Part shown: positions 58,606 through 64,000 of the stretch, in pieces
How positions within the stretch are numbered: position 1 is the first letter of the stretch
Layout of the letters: every line of letters begins with the position of its first letter
NCBI GenBank assembly: GCA_005223045.1
Contig: NJBM01000005.1
Span: 186,001-250,000, forward strand
Source: Planctomycetes bacterium B3_Pla
GTDB lineage: Bacteria > Planctomycetota > Phycisphaerae > Sedimentisphaerales > Anaerobacaceae
Length of the DNA: 64,000 bases
Direction of reading: 5' to 3'
Notes under the pieces: model-generated
What the model saw: the letters and a program-made list of their open reading frames with translations, nothing else
Told to the model about the DNA's origin: nothing
The model's database searches: none
Made by a program: the position numbers and the translations under genes

Positions 58606-60525
58606 ATGCAAGAGAGCAGGAAAAAAAAATGCACGATTCGCTTTGAACCGAGCGGTCTGAAGATAGACGTCCCCGTCGGGACGGTCCTGCTCGAAGCCGC
58701 CCACAAAGCCGGCGCCTATCTGAACAGCATCTGCGGGGGAGACGGATATTGCGGCAAGTGCAAAGTGATAATTAACGAAGGGCAGTTTCAGGGCAAGCCC
58801 ACTACTCTGCTTACTGCCGATGAAATGCGGGAAAACGTCGCACTGGCGTGCCAGACCAAGATCCTCTCCGACATAACCGTCACTGTGCCGAAGTCCCATG
58901 CCTTGGAAACAAGCCAAATCATTATGGACTCGGATGCTCACAGGTTCAGCAAGCTTGCCGGCGAAGTCCGGGCGGGGATATTCCCGTTCGACCCACTGGT
59001 GCACAAGATATACGTTGAAATGTCGCCGCCGACCGTACACGACCACACGGCGGACCACGAACGCCTGTACCTGGCCATACGCGAGCAGATTGACGCTCCA
59101 ATAATGCAGACCGGTTTCAGGATTCTTCAGAAACTCCCCCGATTGTTGCAGAAAGGCGGGTATAAGGCCACTGTAACCGTAGGTCGTCGAGGCCAGACTA
59201 CCGAGGTCATCGAGGTCGAATCGGGCAATCACAGCAAGAAAAACTATGCCGTGGCCGTTGATCTTGGCACGACAACCGTTGTGGCCCACCTGATGGATTT
59301 GACGCAGGCCAATACGCTGGACACAGAGGCCACGTACAACAGCCAGATTAATTTCGGCGAAGATTATATTCGCCGGATCATCTATGCAGAGCAGAACGAT
59401 GCATTCGACGAGATGCAGAATCGCATCGTAAACGACGTGAACAATCTGATCGTGACTCTTGCAGCCAGGCAGGGAATCGACTTGCACGATATAACAACGG
59501 TGATATGCGCCGGCAACACGGCGATGGTGCATTTCCTGCTGAACCTTGATTCAACGAGAATACGCAGGGAGCCGTACATAGCATCGGCCAGTTTTGTCCC
59601 ACCCATCCGCGCGGCCGAAGCGGGCATCCAGATCAACAAGCGAGGCCTCCTGTACTGCCTGCCGAGCGTGGCCGCTTATGTAGGCAGCGACATAGTTGCC
59701 GGCGTGCTGACTACACGACTGTTTACTAATAAAGGCATTTCACTGCTTGTCGATATCGGAACTAACGGTGAAGTCGTTCTCGGCAACCGAGAGTGGTTAG
59801 TGTGTGCTTCAAGCTCGGCCGGCCCCGCATTCGAAGGAAGCGGAGTCAAACAGGGCATGAGGGCAAGGGCCGGAGCTATCGAGAAACTGACTTTTCGTGA
59901 CGACGGCTCTACCGATTACAAGACAATAGGCGACGCTCCTCCGGTTGGAATTTGTGGGTCGGGCCTGCTGGATACGCTGGCGGCATTGTTGACGAGCGGC
60001 ATCATTGATCGAACGGGACGGTTCGCAGTTGACGGCCAGCCACGATTGACCGAGGGAGATGAGGGCCGGCAGTTCCAGTTAGTCCCGGCCGGCAACGGCC
60101 ACCACGAAATAATAATCACGCAGGCGGATATCGACAATTTGATTCGTTCCAAGGCAGGTGTTTTTGCCTCAATCAGGGTGCTTATGGAGTCCACCCAGAC
60201 CGCGGCTGAAGACCTGGACGCGGTTTACCTGGCCGGGGGATTCGGAAACTTCCTGAACGTCCAGCGGGCCGTCACTATTGGAATGTTGCCCGATGTGCCC
60301 GTGGAGAAGATACAATTTGTGGGAAATACCTCAATTGCCGGGGCCAAAACTGTTCTCTTGAGCGAAAAGGCCCTGGAAACAGCCGAAGAAATTGCCAAGA
60401 GCATGACGTATTTTGATTTGATGAGCCATCCGGGATATATGGATGAATTTACGAGAGCTAATTTCCTGCCGCATACGGACCTGTCGTTATTTCCCTCAGC
60501 AGGAGCCGTGAAGCGAGAGGTCTAA
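58606..60525 (+). CDS. acsV: Reductive activator of corrinoid protein (RACo / AcsV)
   Basis: 639 residues from ATG 58606. N-terminal [2Fe-2S] ferredoxin domain with Cys43, Cys49, Cys52, Cys82 (ICGGDGYCGKC, LACQTK). The C-terminal ASKHA-type ATPase has DLGTTTVVAHL, CAGNTAMVHFLL, VDIGTNGEVVLG and YLAGGFGNFLN. It reduces inactive Co(II) CFeSP using ATP. The strongest AGGA-A ribosome site here is out of frame for any later ATG, so the start rests on frame and homology. Confidence 0.92.
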   Translation: MQESRKKKCTIRFEPSGLKIDVPVGTVLLEAAHKAGAYLNSICGGDGYCGKCKVIINEGQFQGKPTTLLTADEMRENVALACQTKILSDITVTVPKSHALETSQIIMDSDAHRFSKLAGEVRAGIFPFDPLVHKIYVEMSPPTVHDHTADHERLYLAIREQIDAPIMQTGFRILQKLPRLLQKGGYKATVTVGRRGQTTEVIEVESGNHSKKNYAVAVDLGTTTVVAHLMDLTQANTLDTEATYNSQINFGEDYIRRIIYAEQNDAFDEMQNRIVNDVNNLIVTLAARQGIDLHDITTVICAGNTAMVHFLLNLDSTRIRREPYIASASFVPPIRAAEAGIQINKRGLLYCLPSVAAYVGSDIVAGVLTTRLFTNKGISLLVDIGTNGEVVLGNREWLVCASSSAGPAFEGSGVKQGMRARAGAIEKLTFRDDGSTDYKTIGDAPPVGICGSGLLDTLAALLTSGIIDRTGRFAVDGQPRLTEGDEGRQFQLVPAGNGHHEIIITQADIDNLIRSKAGVFASIRVLMESTQTAAEDLDAVYLAGGFGNFLNVQRAVTIGMLPDVPVEKIQFVGNTSIAGAKTVLLSEKALETAEEIAKSMTYFDLMSHPGYMDEFTRANFLPHTDLSLFPSAGAVKREV

Positions 60526-60575
60526 GGAGCTAAGCGAAGAACAAGACACGTTTGAAGAGATATGAGGTGCGTGAA

Positions 60576-61319
60576 ATGGCAACGACTATTGCTGTAAGTG
60601 GAAAAGGCGGCTCGGGTAAAACTACTTTTTCCGCTATGATGATGAGGTCCCTGCTTGAGCAGGCCCCGGGCAAGGCAGTACTTGGCGTGGACGCCGACTC
60701 CAATTCATGCCTGGGCATCACCTTAGGCGCTGAATTGATCGGCACCGTGGCCGATGTTCGCGATCAGGCCCGCGCTCTCAAACCGACCAACGCAGGGATG
60801 GACAGGGTCCGGACGGTCGAATACGGGATTCAGCAATCGCTGACCGAATCCGAGGGGTACGATCTGCTGACCATGGGGCGGCCCGAAGGCCCGGACTGTT
60901 ACTGTGCGGTAAACAACATGCTGCGAAAGTTCCTCGATGAGCTTGGCTCGCAGTATCAGTTTGTGGTCATCGACAATGAGGCGGGAATGGAGCATTTGTC
61001 TCGCCGCACGACCAACAACGTTGATATGCTCTGCATCGTGGCAGAGCCGACTCCGGTCGGGGAAGTCACAGCCCAGAGGATTCATCAACTCGTTAAGAAG
61101 CTGCCGATCGCCGTCAAGAAGATCGGGCTTGTCTGGAATAGAGCCGACAATGGCAAAAAACCGGAGGGGATAGACATACTCGGACATATACCTTATGATG
61201 AGGCGGTTTCAAGAGTCTCGGCGCAGGGCAAGACTGTCTTCGACCTCGACGACAGCAGCCCGGCATTCGCGGCGGCACGCAAGATAGTCGAGAAGATTCT
61301 TGAATCGAGTTCGTCGTAA
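60576..61319 (+). CDS. Second CooC/AcsF-like ATPase
   Basis: 247 residues from ATG 60576 (GAGGTG upstream). P-loop GKGGSGKT (9-16), VDADSN and the CxC pair Cys108, Cys110 (DCYCAVNN). Similar to AcsF/CooC type II, thought to activate ACS or CODH. Lies between acsV and acsD, distinct from the first cooC at 51998. Confidence 0.88.
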   Translation: MATTIAVSGKGGSGKTTFSAMMMRSLLEQAPGKAVLGVDADSNSCLGITLGAELIGTVADVRDQARALKPTNAGMDRVRTVEYGIQQSLTESEGYDLLTMGRPEGPDCYCAVNNMLRKFLDELGSQYQFVVIDNEAGMEHLSRRTTNNVDMLCIVAEPTPVGEVTAQRIHQLVKKLPIAVKKIGLVWNRADNGKKPEGIDILGHIPYDEAVSRVSAQGKTVFDLDDSSPAFAAARKIVEKILESSSS

Positions 61320-61347
61320 ACTGTGAACCATTTTTGGAGAAGTGAAG

Positions 61348-62316
61348 ATGCCAGTTCCTGAAATTACAGAAAGTTATGCCGGTTCTGTAAACGTTGTTGC
61401 GCTCGGAGCGACCAAAGAAGACGGAGGTACGCGAAGCTCTACGGTGACCGTTGGCGGAGCGCGCAATGTCGTGTACGGCGGCGCCCCGGAAGATACCGGC
61501 GAAAAGCCGGTGGTTGCGATGGATGTGCTCGACAGCGCGCCTACCGATTGGCCCGATGCCCTGGTCGAGCCTTACAAAGACGTGCTCGACAAGCCCGCCG
61601 ACTGGGCAAAGAAGTGCGTGGAAGAATTCGGCGCCGAACTGATTTGTATCAAATTCGAGGGCATTCACCCCGACAAAGGCGATAAAGATGCCGACCATGC
61701 CGTGAAGGTTACAGAAGATATCCTAAAAGCGGTCGGCGTACCTCTCGTGCTCTGGGGTTGTGGAAATGACGAGAAAGACAATAAGGTCATGCCCAAAGTC
61801 AGCGGCGCGGCGAAAGGTGAAAAATGTCTCATCGGGGCTGTAACCGAGGACAACTACAAATCCTTGACCGCTATAGCTTTGGCGGACGGCCACTATCTAA
61901 TAACACTTGCACCTCTGGATATCAACATCGCCAAGCAGGTCAATATCCTCGCATCCGACATGGGTTTCCCGTTAGAGCGAATTGTGACGTTCCAATCCAC
62001 CGGCGCGCTGGGCTACGGCATTGAGTACGCATATTCGATCCAGGAACGCCAGCGTTTGGCCGCCCTTACAGGCGACAAAATGATGGCGATGCCGGCGATT
62101 TGTGACGTGGGCTATGAAGCATGGCGGGCGAAAGAGGCCAAAATCGAGGATGCACCAGGCTGGGGCGAGACCGCCGACCGGGGACCTATGTGGGAGACGG
62201 CAACCGCTACTTGTCTGCTGCAGGCCGGGGTTGACATAATCCGCATGAGGCATCCCAGGGCTGTGGCCACCGTCAAGAACTTCATCGACAGCGTATGGCG
62301 GAAGAACGACTCGTAA
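61348..62316 (+). CDS. acsD: Corrinoid iron-sulfur protein, small subunit
   Basis: 322 residues from ATG 61348 with GGAGA before it; the GTG at 61342 is less likely. TIM barrel partner of AcsC. Matches PVPEITESYAGSVNVVALG, WGCGNDEKDNKVMPKV, AKQVNILASDMGFPLERIV and ETATATCLLQAGVDIIRMRHP. Confidence 0.95.
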   Translation: MPVPEITESYAGSVNVVALGATKEDGGTRSSTVTVGGARNVVYGGAPEDTGEKPVVAMDVLDSAPTDWPDALVEPYKDVLDKPADWAKKCVEEFGAELICIKFEGIHPDKGDKDADHAVKVTEDILKAVGVPLVLWGCGNDEKDNKVMPKVSGAAKGEKCLIGAVTEDNYKSLTAIALADGHYLITLAPLDINIAKQVNILASDMGFPLERIVTFQSTGALGYGIEYAYSIQERQRLAALTGDKMMAMPAICDVGYEAWRAKEAKIEDAPGWGETADRGPMWETATATCLLQAGVDIIRMRHPRAVATVKNFIDSVWRKNDS

Positions 62317-62351
62317 AGGCTTGCTCCAGCAAACAGAAAGGAAGAAGGACC

Positions 62352-63176
62352 ATGATAATAATAGCAGAACGAATCAACGGGATGTTCACCGACGTCAAGC
62401 AGGCCATTGCCGACAAGGACAAGAAGGTCATTCAGGAATTGGCCAGGAAGCAGACGGAAGCCGGGGCCTCGTATCTGGATGTGAATGTCGGCACCGCCGC
62501 CGCCGATCAGGAAGGGACGATGCAATGGCTGGTCGAAAGCATCCAGGAAACCTGCTCGACGCCTCTGTGCCTCGACTCGCAGAAGCCGGATGTTATCGCG
62601 GCGGGGCTTAAGGCCGTCAACGCCGATAACGGCGTGATCCTTAATTCGACGCCTTTGAACAAGAAAAACGACGATGAAATATTAGACAAGTTCATCGAAA
62701 TGGCCAACCAGGCCGGGCCGAAAGCCAGCATCATCGCGCTTACGATGGACAAGAACGGCGTACCCCAGGATACCGACAATCGCGTAGCGATAGCCGCCGA
62801 GATCGTATCGAAGGCGATGGAAAAAGGATTCGCCACGCAGCGGCTGTTCATCGATCCTATTGTTCTGCCGGTCAAGGTGCCGAACGCACAGGTTCAGCCG
62901 GGCAACATTCTCAACGCAATGGAGCAGATACAATACCTGGCCGACCCGGCCCCGCACATGACCGTGGGTCTGTCGAACCTCTCGCAGGGCACGACGGAAA
63001 GAAGCCTGATAAACCGCGTGTTCTTGGCTATGGCCATACCGAGAGGCCTGGATTCAGCCATCGCCGATGCGCTCGACGAGAAGCTGATGAACGTAGTGGC
63101 CACTTCCGAGATGCTGATGGACAAACAGATATACTCGGACTCGTTCCTCAAGGTGTACGCAAGCACAAATCGATAG
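62352..63176 (+). CDS. acsE: Methyltetrahydrofolate:corrinoid protein methyltransferase
   Basis: 274 residues from ATG 62352 preceded by GGAAGAAGG. A pterin-binding TIM barrel that transfers methyl from CH3-H4folate to CFeSP. Signatures: AERINGMF, ASYLDVNVGTAA, CLDSQKPDVIAAGL, LIDP-type FIDPIVLPV, VGLSNLSQG. Last gene of the carbonyl-branch operon; the terminator follows 27 nt later. Confidence 0.95.
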   Translation: MIIIAERINGMFTDVKQAIADKDKKVIQELARKQTEAGASYLDVNVGTAAADQEGTMQWLVESIQETCSTPLCLDSQKPDVIAAGLKAVNADNGVILNSTPLNKKNDDEILDKFIEMANQAGPKASIIALTMDKNGVPQDTDNRVAIAAEIVSKAMEKGFATQRLFIDPIVLPVKVPNAQVQPGNILNAMEQIQYLADPAPHMTVGLSNLSQGTTERSLINRVFLAMAIPRGLDSAIADALDEKLMNVVATSEMLMDKQIYSDSFLKVYASTNR

Positions 63177-63202
63177 GTACATGATATTTTACATCTCGAA
63201 AA

Positions 63203-63249
63203 TGAGCCCTTTGGGTCCGGAGATGTTCTTCCACGATCCAAAGGGCTCA
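63203..63249. terminator. Bidirectional terminator between acsE and proS
   Basis: Twelve-bp perfect stem TGAGCCCTTTGG (63203-63214) with CCAAAGGGCTCA (63238-63249), loop of 23 nt. Short T-rich stretches follow on both strands (ATTTG on plus, TTTTC on minus). Lies between convergent acsE and proS. Confidence 0.75.
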
Positions 63250-63271
63250 ATTTGTTGCCGGCTCTATCCTG

Positions 63272-64000
63272 TCACTCGGCCGTCAGTTCTTCCTTGAGGG
63301 ATTCGACTATGCCAATCACCTTCTGCGCAGCCTCTTCGACAGGGACTTGCTGTCTCTCGGACTCGCGCCGCAGCTTGATCTCGACTTTGCCCTCGGCAAG
63401 CGATCTCTTGCCAACGGTAACTCTCACGGGGACACCGATCAGATCGGCATCCTTGAACTTTCCTCCGCCGCGCTGTGCCCTGTCGTCCAGCAATACATCA
63501 ATGCCGTCGCTTAGCAACTGCTGGTAAATGGTTTCGGCCGCCTTGGCGACTTCGTCGTCGTCCTGGTTGACACAGGTGACCAGCACCTCGAATGGGGCGA
63601 TGCTGATCGGCCAGATTATGCCGTTGTCGTCGTTGCCGAGTTCGATGGCCGAGGCGAGAATGCGATTAACGCCGATGCCGTAGCAGCCCATAAGGCAGGG
63701 CTTTTCTGCCCCCTGCTCGTCAAGGAATTTCGCGCCCAGCTTGACGCTGTATTTTGTGCCGAGCTTGAAGACCTGCCCGATCTCGATACCCTTCTTAAAG
63801 AGCAGCTTCTTGCCCTCATGCGTGTCGCCTTCGAGAGCGTAGCGAAGGTCGGTAACAATAACGTTATCCCCTTCGAGCGGAAAATCTCTGCCGGGCACGA
63901 CATTCCTGATGTGGTAGTCGGTCTTATTAGCGCCGGTGACGCCGGCCGCCATTGCGGCGACGGCGTGATCGATAATCAGTTTCGAGACGTTGCCGGCTAT
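63272..64000 (-). CDS. proS: Prolyl-tRNA synthetase, C-terminal part (continues beyond window)
   Basis: The frame is open to 64000, so the ATG at 63952 is not the start. Visible part: end of the editing/insertion domain (NVVPGRDFPLEGD), class II motif 3 region CLMGCYGIGVNRILASAIE, then the anticodon-binding domain (IAPFEVLVTCVNQDDDE, LDDRAQRGGGKFKDADLIGVP, ending EELTAE). Charges tRNA-Pro. Confidence 0.95.
   Translation of the reverse strand: MAGNVSKLIIDHAVAAMAAGVTGANKTDYHIRNVVPGRDFPLEGDNVIVTDLRYALEGDTHEGKKLLFKKGIEIGQVFKLGTKYSVKLGAKFLDEQGAEKPCLMGCYGIGVNRILASAIELGNDDNGIIWPISIAPFEVLVTCVNQDDDEVAKAAETIYQQLLSDGIDVLLDDRAQRGGGKFKDADLIGVPVRVTVGKRSLAEGKVEIKLRRESERQQVPVEEAAQKVIGIVESLKEELTAE

Noticed and set aside
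58629..58631. ATG after AGGAAAAAAAA as start of acsV
   Set aside because: Out of frame with the ferredoxin domain; the in-frame ATG at 58606 was kept.
1..64000. CRISPR arrays, tRNA or rRNA genes
   Set aside because: No regularly spaced direct repeats and no cloverleaf or rRNA-like stretches were recognised in the gaps; this was a reading by eye and small RNAs could be missed.

Overview
The window looks like a chromosomal segment of an anaerobic member of the Planctomycetota, most plausibly a Phycisphaerae/Sedimentisphaerales-type lineage. This is inferred from gene content: giant secreted lamin-tail/CotH proteins, LamG/FN3-type secreted proteins, PilX-like proteins, and a bacterial Wood-Ljungdahl carbonyl branch. 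No rRNA or tRNA gene and no CRISPR array was seen, so the placement cannot be anchored further.

Layout. (1) 1-10.9 kb: three tandem genes for very large secreted proteins with lamin-tail and CotH-kinase-like domains. The third carries two in-frame palindromic mini-elements. (2) 11.0-14.9 kb: an Nramp-related transporter without the canonical metal motifs, then an SDR-like epimerase, a DHDPS-like aldolase and a STAS protein. (3) 14.9-23.2 kb: housekeeping genes, mostly on the minus strand: purQ, a PurS-PurS-PurL fusion, a small DUF4258/DUF2283 pair, tyrA, accA (+), rpiB, and a TsaC-phosphatase fusion. (4) 23.3-26.5 kb: a secreted LamG/FN3-like protein with its own promoter, a long leader and a terminator, a large inverted repeat, and a PilZ protein. 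(5) 26.8-32.5 kb: lipB-lipA followed by a 1.8-kb tandem duplication carrying two PilX-like genes; a lipA scar and an internal lipA deletion mark the duplication joint. (6) 32-36.7 kb: NUDIX, an MntA-HepT pair, folP, pdxB, an AmmeMemoRadiSam-type radical SAM gene and a cysteine synthase remnant. (7) 37-40.3 kb: a trypsin-like protease with a stand-alone copy of its N-terminal domain, and MlaF/MlaE transporter genes. (8) 40.7-46.8 kb: a six-gene signalling cluster with a tandemly triplicated receiver domain. (9) 46.9-51.9 kb: a tungstate/molybdate operon (small CQLG protein, WtpA, WtpB, WtpC, MobB-MobA fusion, DUF3786). (10) 51.9-63.2 kb: an uninterrupted carbonyl-branch operon (CooC, CODH, ACS, CFeSP large subunit, RACo-type activator, second CooC-like ATPase, CFeSP small subunit, methyltransferase), then proS on the opposite strand running off the window.

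How the genes fit together. The CODH/ACS block covers methyl transfer from methyl-tetrahydrofolate to the corrinoid protein, reductive reactivation of the corrinoid, nickel loading, and acetyl-CoA synthesis. The W/Mo import and MobBA operon next to it would supply the pterin cofactor of a formate dehydrogenase, although no formate dehydrogenase or other methyl-branch gene lies in the window. folP fits the folate demand. This link is inferred from neighbourhood. The most unusual signals are the folded mini-elements inside a coding sequence, the TsaC-arginine-phosphatase-like fusion overlapping rpiB, the PilX gene duplication with poly-G Shine-Dalgarno tracts, and the receiver triplication ending in an apparently degenerate histidine kinase.
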